The notes under the pieces are model-generated. The model had not been told where the DNA came from, did not search any database, and saw nothing but the letters and a program-made list of their open reading frames with translations. The position numbers and the translations under genes were made by a program. Of a DNA stretch of 64,000 nt, positions 45,421 through 60,100 are shown in pieces (within the stretch, counting starts at the first letter, position 1; the number at the start of each line of letters is the position of its first letter). The DNA lies in NCBI RefSeq assembly GCF_963676685.1, contig NC_092356.1, positions 44,913,601-44,977,600 on the forward strand, read 5' to 3'. The DNA is from Mytilus edulis. Lineage: Eukaryota > Mollusca > Bivalvia > Mytilida > Mytilidae.

Positions 45421-48173
45421 TGAGTAAGAATACACCTTCTCAAACATGTTATTAAGAAGGGATACATCATATGTGTCTGTATGGCTTAGGGTGAAGCTTT
45501 CTCATACATCTGCTAGATATCCCATGCTTGTCTCATATGCATCTGTTTGAGTAAGAGCACAGCTTTGCAAACATACCAGAATATGGTTCCAGTATAATCT
45601 ACATTTTATTTAGTAATTGCACAGCTTCTCATTTATCTGATTGAGTACTAGTACTTAGAAGAATTTCGAAACGACAAAGTATAATTGTAAGAATGTTCAT
45701 AGTGGTCATCTTTAAAGAATGGACATATTGCAATGCGATAAGAATGGACGACTTAGTGTACTGCTATAAGAATCAGCCTAATGCTATGCTTCAAGAATGA
45801 ACCTATTGTACTGCTATAAGAATCAGCCTAATGCTATGCTTCATGAATGAACCCAGTGTATTGTTATAACAATATACCTAGTAATCGGTTATGATAATGG
45901 ACTTAATCCTATCATAAGAATGAACGACTTAGTGTACTGCTATAAGAATAAGCCTAATGCTATGATTCAAGAATGAACCTAGTGTATTGCTATAATAATG
46001 GACCTAGTCATTGGCTATGGGAATGTACCTAATGCTAGTCTATAAGAATGGACTTTCTAAGTGTTGTGCTATAAGAATGGACTTAATTTCATGCTTTCGA
46101 ATTGGCTTTAGTGTATCACTCTAAATATGTACCTCGTGTTCTGCTATACAATTATATCTAATGTTAAGCTTTTAAAATTGACCCAGTGTGAGGCTCGTAT
46201 AATGTACCTAATGTTCTGCTATAAAATTTGACTTAATGCTTGGCTATAAGAGTGGACCTAGTTTATTGCTGTATAAATGTACCCAGTGGTTCGCTATTAA
46301 GAACTTGAGTAAGAATACACCTTCTCACACATGTGATTAAGAAGGGATACATCATATGTGTCTGTATGGCTTAGGTTGAAGCTTTCTCATACATCTGCTA
46401 GAGATCCCAAGCTTGTCTCATATGCATCTGTTTGAGTAAGGGCACAGCTTTGCAAATATATCAGAATATGGTTCCAGTCTAATCTACATTTTATTGAGTA
46501 ATTGTACAGCTTCTCATTTATCTGATTGAGTACTAGTAATAAGAAGTATTCTAAATGCCAAAGTATAATTGTAGGAATGTTCATAGTGGTCTGCTTTAAA
46601 GAATGAACATATTGCAATGCGATAAGAATGGACGACTTAGTGTACTGCTATAAGAATCAGCCTAATGTTAAGCTTCAAGAATGAACCTAGTGTACTGCTG
46701 TAAGAATCAGCCTAATGCTATGCTTCAAGAATGAACATAGTGTATTGCTATAACAATAGACCTAGTAATCGGTTATGATAATGGACTTATTCCTATGCGA
46801 TAAGAATGGACGACTTGGTGTACTGCTATAATAATAAGCCTAATGCTATGTTTCAAGAATGAACCTAGTGTATTGCTATAATAATGGACCTAGTCATTGG
46901 CTATGGGAATGGCCCTAATGCTAGGCTATAAGAATGGACTTTCTTAGTGTTGTGCTATAAGAATGGACTTAATTTCATGCTTTCGAATTGGCTTTAGTGT
47001 ATCACACTAAATATGTACCTAGTGTTCTGCTATACAATTATACCTAATGTTAAGCTATTAAAATTGACCCAGTGTGAGGCTCTTATAATGTACCTAATGT
47101 TCTGCTATAAAATTGCACTTAATGCTTTGCTATAAGAGTGGACCTAGTTTATTGCTGTACACATGTACCCAGTGGTTCGCTATTAAGCCTTGAGTAAGAA
47201 TACACCTTCTCATACATGTGATTAAGAAGGGTAACATCATATGTGTCTGTATGGCTTAGGGTGACACTTTCTCATACATCTGCTAGAGATCCCAAGCTTG
47301 TCTCATATGCATCTGTTTGAGTAAGGGCACAGCTTTGCAAACATATCAGAATATGGTTCCAGTTTTATCTACATTTTATTGAGTAATTGTACAGCTTCTC
47401 ATTTATCTGATTGAGTACTAGTAATAAGAAGTATTCTAAATGCCAAAGTATAATTATAGGAATGTTCATAGTGGTCTGCTTTAAAGAATGAACATATTGC
47501 AATGCGATAAGAATGGACGACTTAGTGTACTGCTATAAGAATCAGCCTAATGTTATGCTTCAAGAATGAACCTAGTGTACTGCTGTAAGAATCAGCCTAA
47601 TGCTATGCTTCAAGAATGAACCTAGTGTACTGTTGTAAGAATCAGCCTAATGCTATGCTTCAAGAATGAACCTATTGTACTGCTATAAGAATCAGCCTAA
47701 TGCTATGCTTCATGAATGAACCCAGTGTATTGTTATAACAATATACCTAGTAATCGGTTATGATAATGGACTTAATCCTATCATAAGAATGAACGACTTA
47801 GTGTACTGCTATAAGAATAAGCCTAATGCTATGATTCAAGAATGAACCTAGTGTATTGCTATAATAATGGACCTAGTCATTGGCTATGGGAATGGACCTA
47901 ATGCTATGCTATAAGAATGGACTTTCTTAGTGTTGTACTATAAGAATGGACTTAACTTTATGCTTTAAAATTGGCTTTAATGTTTCACTCTAAATATGTA
48001 CCTAGTGTTCTGTTATACAATTATTCCTAATGTTATGCTATTAAAATTGACCTAGTGTAAAGCTCTTATAATGTACCTAGTGTTCTGCTATACAATTAAA
48101 CTTAATGCTTTGCTATAAGAATGGACCTAGTTTATTGCTATAAAAATGTACCCATTGGTTCGCTATTAAGCTT
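45421..48173 (+). repeat. Second satellite, 885/983-bp units
   Basis: The anchor TGAGTAAGAATACACC recurs at 45421, 46306, 47191 and 48174: spacings 885, 885 and 983 bp. Each unit has a ~250-bp spacer (CATCATATGTGTCTGTATGG ... CCAGTCTAATCTACATTTTA) and a basal-repeat block. The 983-bp unit is longer because the motif CAGCCTAATGCTATGCTTCA is repeated more times (47560-47720). Confidence 0.93.
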
Positions 48174-51100
48174 TGAGTAAGAATACACCTTCTCATACAT
48201 GTGATTAAGAAGGGATACATCATATGTGTCTGTATGGCTTAGGGTGAAGCTTTCTCATACATCTGCTAGATATCCCAAGCTTGTCTCATATGCATCTGTT
48301 TGAGTAAGGGCATAGCTTTGCAAACATATCAGAATATGGTTCCAGTCTAATCTACATTTTATTGAGTAATTGTACAGCTTCTCATTCACCTGATTGAGTC
48401 CTAGTACTTAAAAAGTACTTCGATAATTGATCTCATGTATAATTGTAGTTGTGTTCATTGTGGTTTGGTTTAAATAATGGACCTATTGATATGCAATAAG
48501 AATGGACGACTTAGTGTTCTGCTATACGAATCAGCATAATGCTTTGCTTTAAGAATGAACCTAGTGTATTGCTATACTAATGTACCTAGTCATTGGCTAT
48601 GGGAATGGACCTAATGCTATGCTATAGGAATAGACTTTCTTAGTGATGTGCTATAAGAATGGACTTAACTTTATGCTTTAAAATTGGCTTTAATGTTTCA
48701 CTCTAAATATGTACCTAGTGTTCTGCTATACAATTATTCCTAATGTTATGCTATTAAAATTGACCTAGTGTAAAGCTCTTATAATGTACCTAGTGTTCTG
48801 CTATACAATTAGACTTAATGCTTTGCTATAAGAATGGACCTAGTTTATTGCTATAACAAATGTACCCATTGGTTCGCTATTAAGCTTTGAGTAAGAATAC
48901 ACCTTCTCATACATGTGATTAAGAAGAGATACATCATATGTGTCTGTATGGCTTAGGGTGGAGCTTTCTCATACATCTGCTAGAGATCCCAAGCTTGTCT
49001 CATATGCATCTGTTTGAGAGAGGGCACAGCTTTGCAAACATATCAGAATATGGTTCCAGTCTAATCTACATTTTATTGAGTAATTGTACAGCTTCTCATT
49101 CACCTGATTGAGTCCTAGTACTTAAAAAGTATTTCGATAATTGATCCCATGTATAATTGTAGTTGTGTTCATAGTGGTTTGGTTTAAATAATGGACCTAT
49201 TGAAATGCAATAAGAATGGACGACTTAGTGTTCTGCTATAAGAATCAGCATAATGCTTTGCTTTAAGAATGAACCTAGTGTATTGCTATACTAATGGACC
49301 TAGTCATTGGCTATGGGAATGAACCTAATACTATGCTATCAGAATGGACTTTCTTAGTGTTGTGCTATAAGAATGGACTTAACTTTATGCTTTAAAATTG
49401 ACTTTAATGTTTAACTCTAAATATATACCTAGTGTTCTGCTATACAATTATTCCTAATGTTATGCTATTAAATTGACCTAGTGTAAAGCTCTTATAATGT
49501 ACCTAGTGTTCTGCTATACAATTAGACTTAATGCTTTGCTATAAGAATGAACCTAGTTTATTGCTATAAAAATGTACCCATTGGTTCGCTATTAAGCTTT
49601 GAGTAAGAATACACCTTCTGATACATGTGATTAAGAAGGGATACATCATATGTGTCTGTATGGCTTAGGGTGAAGCTTTCTCATACATCTGCTAGAGATC
49701 CCAAGCTTGTCTTATATGCATCTGTTTGAGTAAGAGCACAGCTTTGCAAACATATCAGAATATGGTTCCAGTCTAATCTACATTTTATTGAGTAATTGTA
49801 CAGCTTCTCATTCACCTGATTGAGTCCTAGTACTTAAAAAGAAGTATTTCGATAATTGATCTCATGTATAATTGTAGTAATGTTCATAGTGGTCTGGTTT
49901 AAACAATGGACCTATTGATATGCAACAAGAAGGGACGACTTAGTGCTCTGCTATAAGAATCAGCATAATGCTTTGCTTGAAGAATGAACCTAGTGTATTG
50001 CTATACTAATGGACCTAGTCATTGGCTATGGGAATGGACCTAATGCTATGCTATAAGAATGGACTTTCTTATTGTTGTGCTGTAAGAATGGACTTAACTT
50101 TATGCTTTAAAATTGGCTTGAATGTTTCACTCTAAATATGTACCTAGTGTTCCGCTACACAATTATTCCTAATGTTATGCTATTAAAATTGATCTAGTGT
50201 AAAGCTCTTATAATGTACCTAGCGTTCTGCTATACAATTAGACTTAATGCTTTGCTATAAGAATGGACCTCGTTTATTGCTATAAAAAATGTACCCATTG
50301 GTTCGCTATTAAGCTTTGAGTAAGAATACACCTGCTCATACATGTGATTAAGAAGGGATACATCATATGTGTCTGTATGGCTTAGGGTGGAGCTTTCTCA
50401 TACATCTGCTAGAGATCCCAAGCTTGTCTCATATGCATCTGTTTGAGAGAGGGCACAGCTTTGCAAACATATCAGAATATGGTTCCAGTCTAATCTACAT
50501 TTTATTGAGTAATTGTACAGCTTCTCATTCACCTGATTGAGTCCTAGTACTTAAAAAGTATTTCGATAATTGATCCCATGTATAATTGTAGTTGTGTTCA
50601 TAGTGGTTTGGTTTAAATAATGGACCTATTGATATGCAATAAGAATGGACGACTTAGTGTTCTGCTATAAGAATCAGCATAATGATTTGCTTTAAGAATG
50701 AACCTAGTGTATTGCTATACTAATGGACCTAGTCATTGGCTATGGAAATGAACCTAATACTATGCTATCAGAATGGACTTTCTTAGTGTTGTGCTATTAG
50801 AATGGACTTAACTGTATGCTTTAAAATTGGCTTTAATGTTCACTCTAAATATATACCTAGTGTTCTGCTATACAATTATTCCTAATGTTATGCTATTAAA
50901 TTGACCTAGTGTAAAGCTCTTATAATGTACCTAGTGTTCTGCTATACAATTGCACTTAATGCTTTGCTATAAGAATGGACCTAGTTTATTGCTATAAAAA
51001 ATGTACCCATTGGTTCGCTATTAAGCTTTGAGTAAGAATACACCTGCTCATACATGTGATTAAGAAGGGATACATCATATGTGTCTGTATGGCTTAGGGT

Positions 51101-54100
51101 GGAGCTTTCTCATACATCTGCTAGAGATCCCAAGCTTGTCTCATATGCATCTGTTTGAGAGAGGGCACAGCTTTGCAAACATATCAGAATATGGTTCCAG
51201 TCTAATCTACATTTTATTGAGTAATTATATAGCTTCTCATTCACCTGATTGAGTCCTAGTACTTAAAAAGTATTTCGATAATTGATCCCATGTATAATTG
51301 TAGTTGTGTTCATAGTGGTTTGGTTTAAATAATGGACCTATTGATATGCAATAAGAATGGACGACTTAGTGTTCTGCTATAAGAATCAGCATAATGCTTT
51401 GCTTTAAGAATGAACCTAGTGTATTGCTATACTATGCTATCAGAATGGACTTTCTTAGTGTTGTGCTATAAGAATGGACTTAACTTTATGCTTTAAAATT
51501 GGCTTTAATGTTTCACTCTAAATATGTACCTAGTGTTCTGCTATACAATTATTCCTAATGTTATGCTATTAAAATTGACCTAGTGTAAAGCTCTTATAAT
51601 GTACCTAGTGTTCTGCTATACAATTAAACTTAATGCTTTGCTATAAGAATGGACCAAGTTTATTGCTATAAAAATGTACCCATTGGTTCGCTATTAAGCT
51701 TTGAGTAAGAATACACCTTCTGATACATGTGATTAAGAAGGGATACATCATATGTGTCTGTATGGCTTAGGGTGAAGCTTTCTCATACATCTGCTAGAGA
51801 TCCCAAGCTTGTCTCATATGCATTTGTTTGAGTAAGGGCACAGCTTTGCAAACATATCAGAATATGGTTCCAGTCTAATCTACATTTTATTGAGTAATTG
51901 TACAGCTTCTCATTCACCTGATTGAGTCCTAGTACTTAAAAAGAAGTATTTCGATAATTGATCTCACGTATAATTGTAGTAATGTACATAGTGGTCTGTT
52001 TTAAATAATGGACCTATTGATATGCAATAATAATGGACGACTTAGTGTTCTGCTATAAGAATCAGCATAATGCTTTGCTTTAAGAATGAACCTAGTGTAT
52101 TGCTATACTAATGGACCTAGTCATTGGCTATGGGAATGGACCTAATGCTATGCTATAAGAATGGACTTTCTTAGTGTTGTGCTATAAGAATGGACTTAAC
52201 TTTATGCTTTAAAATTGGCTTTAATGTTTCACTCTAAATATGTACCTAGTGTTCTGCTATACAATTATTCCTAATGTTATGCTATTAAAATTGACCTAGT
52301 GTAAAGCTCTTATAATGTACCCAGTGTTCTGCTATACAATTAGACTTAATGCTTTGCTATAAGAATGGACCTAGTTTATTGCTATAACAAATGTACCCAT
52401 TGGTTCGCTATTAAGCTTTGAGTAAGAATACACCTTCTCATACATGTGATTAAGAAGAGATACATCATATGTGTCTGTATGGCTTAGAGTGGAGCTTTCT
52501 CATACATCTGCTAGAGATCCCAAGATTGTCTCATATGCATCTGTTTGAGAGAGGGCACAGCTTTGCAAACATATCAGAATATGGTTCCAGTCTAATCTAC
52601 ATTTTATTGAGTAATTGTACAGCTTCTCATTCACCTGATTGAGTCCTAGTACTTAAAAAGTATTTCGATAATTGATCCCATGTATAATTGTAGTTGTGTT
52701 CATAGTGGTTTGGTTTAAATAATGGACCTATTGAAATGCAATAAGAATGGACGACTTAGTGTTCTGCTATAAGAATCAGCATAATGCTTTGCTTTAAGAA
52801 TGAACCTAGTGTATTGCTATACTAATGGACCTAGTCATTGGCTATGGGAATGGACCTAATACTATGCTATCAGAATGGACTTTCTTAGTGTTGTGCTATA
52901 AGAATGGACTTAACTTTATGCTTTAAAATTGACTTTAATGTTTCACTCTAAATATATACCTAGTGTTCTGCTATACAATTATTCCTAATGTTATGCTATT
53001 AAATTGACCTAGTGTAAAGCTCTTATAATGTACCTAGTGTTCTGCTATACAATTAGACTTAATGCTTTGCTATAAGAATGAACCTAGTTTATTGCTATAA
53101 AAATGTACCCATTGGTTCGCTATTAAGCTTTGAGTAAGAATACACCTTCTGATACATGTGATTAAGAAGGGATACATCATATGTGTCTGTATGGCTTAGG
53201 GTGAAGCTTTCTCATACATCTGCTAGAGATCCCAAGCTTGTCTCATATGCATCTGTTTGAGTAAGAGCACAGCTTTGCAAACATATCAGAATATGGTTCC
53301 AGTCTAATCTACATTTTATTGAGTAATTGTACAGCTTCTCATTCACCTGATTGAGTCCTAGTACTTAAAAAGAAGTATTTCGATAATTGATCTCATGTAT
53401 AATTGTAGTAATGTTCATAGTGGTCTGGTTTAAACAATGGACCTATTGATATGCAATAAGAAGGGACGACTTAGTGTTCTGCTATAAGAATCAGCATAAT
53501 GCTTTGCTTGAAGAAGGAACCTAGTGTATTGCTATACTAATGGACCTAGTCATTGGCTATGGGAATGGACCTAATGCTATGCTATAAGAATGGACTTTCT
53601 TATTGTTGTGCTGTAAGAATGGACTTAACTTTATGCTTTAAAATTGGCTTGAATGTTTCACTCTAAATATGTACCTAGTGTTCCGCTACACAATTATTCC
53701 TAATGTTATGCTATTAAAATTGATCTAGTGTAAAGCTCTTATAATGTACCTAGCGTTCTGCTATACAATTAGACTTAATGCTTTGCTATAAGAATGGACC
53801 TCGTTTATTGCTATAAAAAATGTACCCATTGGTTCGCTATTAAGCTTTGAGTAAGAATACACCTGCTCATACATGTGATTAAGAAGGGATACATCATATG
53901 TGTCTGTATGGCTTAGGGTGGAGCTTTCTCATACATCTGCTAGAGATCCCAAGCTTGTCTCATATGCATCTGTTTGAGAGAAGGCACAGCTTTGCAAACA
54001 TATCAGAATATTATTCCAGTCTAATCTACATTTTATTGAGTAATTGTACAGCTTCTCATTCACCTGATTGAGTCCTAGTACTTAAAAAGAAGTATTTCGA

Positions 54101-57100
54101 TAATTGATCTCATGTATAATTGCAGTAATGTACATAGTGGTCTGGTTTAAATAATGGACCTATTGATATGCAATAATAATGGACGACTTAGTGTTCTGCT
54201 ATAAGAATCAGCATAATGCTTTGCTTTAAGAATGAACCTAGTGTATTGCTATACTAATGGACCTAGTCATTGGCTATGGGAATGGACCTAATACTATGCT
54301 ATCAGAATGGACTTTCATAGTGTTGTGCTATAAGAATGGACTTAACTTTATGCTTTAAAATTGGTTTTAATGTTTCACTCTAAATATGTACCTAGTGTTC
54401 TGCTATACAATTATTCCTAATGTTATGCTATTAAAATTGACCTAGTGTAAAGATCTTATAATGTACCTAGTGTTCTGCTATACAATTAAACTTAATGCTT
54501 TGCTATAAGAATGGACCTAGTTTATTGCTATAAAAATGTACCCATTGGTTCGCTATTAAGCTTTGAGTAAGAATACACCTGCTCATACATGTGATTAAGA
54601 AGGGATACATCATATGTGTCTGTATGGCTTAGGGTGGAGCTTTCTCATACATCTGCTAGAGATCCCAAGCTTGTCTCATATGCTTCTGTTTGAGAGAGGG
54701 CACAGCTTTGCAAACATATCAGAATATGGTTCCAGTCTAATCTACATTTTATTGAGTAATTGTATAGCTTCTCATTCACCTGATTGAGTCCTAGTACTTA
54801 AAAAGTATTTCGATAATTGATCCCATGTATAATTGTAATGTGTTCATAGTGGTTTGGTTTAAATAATGGACCTATTGATATGCAATAAGAATGGACGACT
54901 TAGTGTTCTGCTATAAGAATCAGCATAATGCTTTGCTTTAAGAATGAACCTAGTGTATTGCTATACTATGCTATCAGAATGGACTTTCTTAGTGTTGTGC
55001 TATAAGAATGGACTTAACTTTATGCTTTAAAATTGGCTTTAATGTTTCACTCTAAATATGTACCTAGTGTTCTGCTATACAATTATTCCTAATGTTATGC
55101 TATTAAAATTGACCTAGCGTAAAGCTCTTATAATGTACCTAGTGTTCTGCTATACAATTAAACTTAATGCTTTGCTATAAGAATGGACCTAGTTTATTGC
55201 TATAAAAAATGTACCCATTGGTTCGCTATTAAGCTTTGAGTAAGAATACACCTGCTCATACATGTGATTAAGAAGGGATACATCATATGTGTCTGTATGG
55301 CTTAGGGTGGAGCTTTCTCATACATCTGCTAGAGATCCCAAGCTTGTCTCGTATGCATCTGTTTGAGAGAGGGCACAGCTTTGCAAACATATCAGAATAT
55401 GGTTCCAGTCTAATCTACATTTTATTGAGTAATTGTACAGCTTTCCAATCACCTGATTGAGTCCTAGTACTTAAAAAGTATTTCGATAATTGATCCCATG
55501 TATAATTGTAGTTGTGTTCATAGTGGTTTGGTTTAAATAATGGACCTATTGATATGCAATAAGAATGGACGACTTAGTGTTCTGCTATAAGAATCAGCAT
55601 AATGCTTTGCTTTAAGAATGAACCTAGTGTATTGCTATACTAATGGACCTAGTCATTGGCTATGGGAATGGACCTAATACTATGCTATCAGAATGGACTT
55701 TCTTAGTGTTGTGCTATAAGAATGGACTTAACTTTATGCTTTAAAATTGGTTTTAATGTTTCACTCTAAATATGTACCTAGTGTTCTGCTATACAATTAT
55801 TCCTAATGTTATGCTATTAAAATTGACCTAGTGTAAAGCTCTTATAATGTACCTAGTGTTCTGCTATACAATTAAACTTAATGCTTTGCTATAAGAATGG
55901 ACCTAGTTTATTGCTCTAAAAAATGTACCCATTGGTTCGCTATTAAGCTTTGAGTAAGAATACACCTGCTCATACATGTGATTAAGAAGGGATACATCAT
56001 ATGTGTCTGTATGGCTTAGGGTGGAGCTTTCTCATACATCTGCTAGAGATCCCAAGCTTGTCTCATATGCATCTGTTTGAGAGAGGGCACAGCTTTGCAA
56101 ACATATCAGAATATGGTTCCAGTCTAATCTACATTTTATTGAGTAATTGTATAGCTTCTCATTCACCTGATTGAGTCCTAGTACTTAAAAAGTATTTCGA
56201 TAATTGATCCCATGTATAATTGTAGTTGTGTTCATAGTGGTTTGGTTTAAATAATGGACCTATTGATATGCAATAAGAATGGACGACTTAGTGTTCTGCT
56301 ATAAGAATCAGCATAATGCTTTGCTTTAAGAATGAACCTAGTGTATTGCTATACTATGCTATCAGAATGGACTTTCTTAGTGTTGTGCTATAAGAATGGA
56401 CTTAACTTTATGCTTTAAAATTGGCTTTAATGTTTCACTCTAAATATGTACCTAGTGTTCTGCTATACAATTATTCCTAATGTTATGCTATTAAAATTGA
56501 CCTAGTGTAAAGCTCTTATAATGTACCTAGTGTTCTGCTATACAATTAAACTTAATGCTTTGCTATAAGAATGGACCTAGTTTATTGCTATAAAAATGTA
56601 CCCATTGGTTCGCTATTAAGCTTTGAGTAAGAATACACCTGCTCATACATGTGATTAAGAAGGGATACATCATATGTGTCTGTATGGCTTAGGGTGGAGC
56701 TTTCTCATACATCTGCTAGAGATCCCAAGCTTGTCTCATATGCATCTGTTTGAGTAAGGGCATAGCTTTGCAAACATATCAGAATATGGTTCCAGTCTAA
56801 TCTACATTTTATTGAGTAATTGTACAGCTTCTCATTCACCTGATTGAGTCCTAGTACTTAAAAAGTATTTCGATAATTGATCTCATGTATAATTGTAGTA
56901 ATGTTCATAGTGGTCTGGTTTAAATAATGGACCTATTGATATGCAATAAGAATGGACGACTTAGTGTTCTGCTATAAGAATCAGCATAATGCTTTGCTTT
57001 AAGAATGAACCTAGTGTATTGCTATACTAATGGACCTAGTCATTGGCTATGGGAATGGACCTAATGCTATGCTATAAGAATGGACTTAACTTTATGCTTT

Positions 57101-60100
57101 AAAATTGGCTTTAATGTTTCACTCTAAATATGTACCTAGTGTTCTGCTATACAATTATTCCTAATGTTATGCTATTAAAATTGACCTAGTGTAAAGCTCT
57201 TATAATGTACCTAGTGTTCTGCTATACAATTAGACTTAATGCTTTGCTATAAGAATGGACCTAGTTTATTGCTATAAAAAATGTACCCATTGGTTCGCTA
57301 TTAAGGTTTGAGTAAGAATACACCTGCTCAAACATGTGATTAAAAAGGGATACATCATATGTGTCTGTATGGCTTAGGGTGGAGCTTACTCATACATCTG
57401 CTAGAGATCCCAAGCTTGTCTCATATGCATCTGTTTGAGAGAGGGCACAGCTTTGCAAACATATCAGAATATGGTTCCAGTCTAATCTACATTTTATTGA
57501 GTAATTGTACAGCTTCTCATTCAACTGATTGAGTCCTAGTACTTAAAAAGTATTTCGATAATTGATCCCATGTATAATTGTAGTTGTGTTCATAGTGGTC
57601 TGGTTTAAATAATGGACCTGTTGATATGCAATAAGAATGGACGACTTAGTGTTCTGCTATAAGAATCAGCATAATGCTTTGCTTTAAGAATGAACCTATT
57701 GTATTGCTATACTAATGGACCTAGTCATTGGCTATGGGAATGGACCTAATACTATGCTATCAGAATGGACTTTCTTAGTGTTGTGCTATAAGAATGGACT
57801 TAACTTTATGCTTTAAAATTGGCTTTTATGTTTCACTCTAAATATGTACCTAGTGTTCTGCTATACAATTATTCTTATGTTATGCTATTAAAATTGACCT
57901 AGTGTAAAGCTCTTATAATGTACCTAGTGTTCTGCTATACAATTAGACTTAATGCTTTGCTATAAGAATGAACCTAGTTTATTGCTATAAAAATGTACCC
58001 ATTGGTTCGCTATTAAGCTTTGAGTAAGAATACACCTTCTGATACATGTGATTAAGAAGGGATACATCATATGTGTCTGTATGGCTTAGGGTGAAGCTTT
58101 CTCATACATCTGCTAGAGATCCCAAGCTTGTCTCATATGCATTTGTTTGAGTAAGGGCACAGCTTTGCAAACATATCAGAATATGGTTCCAGTCTAATCT
58201 ACATTTTATTGAGTAATTGTACAGCTTCTCATTCACCTGATTGAGTCCTAGTACTTAAAAAGAAGTATTTCGATAATTGATCTCATGTATAATTGTAGTA
58301 ATGTTCATAGTGGTCTGGTTTAAACAATGGACCTATTGATATGCAATAAGAATGGACGACTTAGTGTTCTGCTATAAGAATCAGCATAATGCTTTGCTTG
58401 AAGAATGAATCTAGTGTATTGCTATACTAATGGACCTAGTCATTGGCTATGGGAATGGACATAATGCTATGCTATAAGAATGGACTTTCTTAGTGTTGTG
58501 CTATAAGAATGGACTTAACTTTATGCTTTAAAATTGGTTTTAATGTTTCACTCTAAATATGTACCTAGTGTTCTGCTATACAATTATTCCTAATGTTATG
58601 CTATTAAAATTGACCCAGTGTAAAGCTCTTATAATGTACCTAGTGTTCTGCTATACAATTAGACTTAATGCTTTGCTATAAGAATGGACCTAGTTTATTG
58701 CTATAAAAAATGTACCCATTGGTTCGCTATTAAGCTTTGAGTAAGAGTACACCTGCTCATACCTGTGATTAAGAAGGGATACATCATATGTGTCTATATG
58801 GCTTAGGGTGGAGCTTTCTCATACATCTGCTAGAGATCCCAAGCTTGTCTCATATGCATCTGTTTGAGAGAGGGCACAGCTTTGCAAACATATCAGAATA
58901 TGGTTCCAGTCTAATCTACATTTTATTGAGTAATTGTACAGCTTATCATTCACCTGATTGAGTCCTAGTACTTAAAAAGTATTTCGATAATTGATCCCAT
59001 GTATAATTGTAGTTGTGTTCATAGTGGTTTGGTTTAAATAATGGACCTATTGATATGCAATAAGAATGGACGACTTAGTGTTCTGCTATAAGAATCAGCA
59101 TAATGCTTTGCTTTAAGAATGAACCTAGTGTATTGCTATACTAATGGACCTAGTCATTGGCTATGGGAATGGACCTGATACTATGCTATCAGAATGGACT
59201 TTCTTAGTGTTGTGCTATAAGAATGGACTTAACTTTATGCTTTAAAATTGGCTTTAATGTTTCACTCTAAATATGTACCTAGTGTTCTGCTATACAATTA
59301 TTCCTAATGTTATGCTATTAAATTGACCTAGTGTAAAGCTCTTATAATGTACCTAGTGTTCTGCTATACAATTAGACTTAATGCTTTGCTATAAGAATGA
59401 ACCTAGTTTATTGCTATAAAAATGTACCCATTGGTTCGCTATTAAGCTTTGAGTAAGAATACACATTCTGATACATGTGATTAAGAACGGATACATCATA
59501 TGTGTCTGTATGGCTTAGGGTGAAGCTTTCTCATACATCTGCTAGAGATCCCAAGCTTGTCTCATATGCATTTGTTTGAGTAAGGGCACAGCTTTGCAAA
59601 CATATCAGAATATGGTTCCAGTCTAATCTACATTTTATTGAGTAATTGTACAGCTTCTCATTCACCTGATTGAGTCCTAGTACTTAAAAAGAAGTATTTC
59701 GATAATTGATCTCATGTATAATTGTAGTAATGTTCATAGTGGTCTGGTTTAAACAATGGACCTATTGATATGCAATAAGAATGGACGACTTAGTGTTCTG
59801 CTATAAGAATCAGCATAATGCTTTGCTTTAAGAATGAACCTAGTGTATTGCTATACTAATGGACCTAGTCATTGGCTATGGGAATGGACCTAATGCTATG
59901 CTATAAGAATGGACTTTCTTAGTGTTGTGCTATAAGAATGGTCTTAACTTTGTGCTTTAAAATTGGCTTTTATGTTTCACTCTAAATATGTACCTAGTGT
60001 TCTGCTATACAATTATTCCTAATGTTATGCTATTAAAATTGACCTAGTGTAAAGCTCTTATAATGTACCTAGTGTTCTGCTATACAATTAGACCTAATGC

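Noticed and set aside
46387..46617. Frame of 76 codons recurring in the second satellite (also 63104-63310)
   Set aside because: It recurs only because the satellite unit repeats and is interrupted in most units; no start context or protein-like bias.
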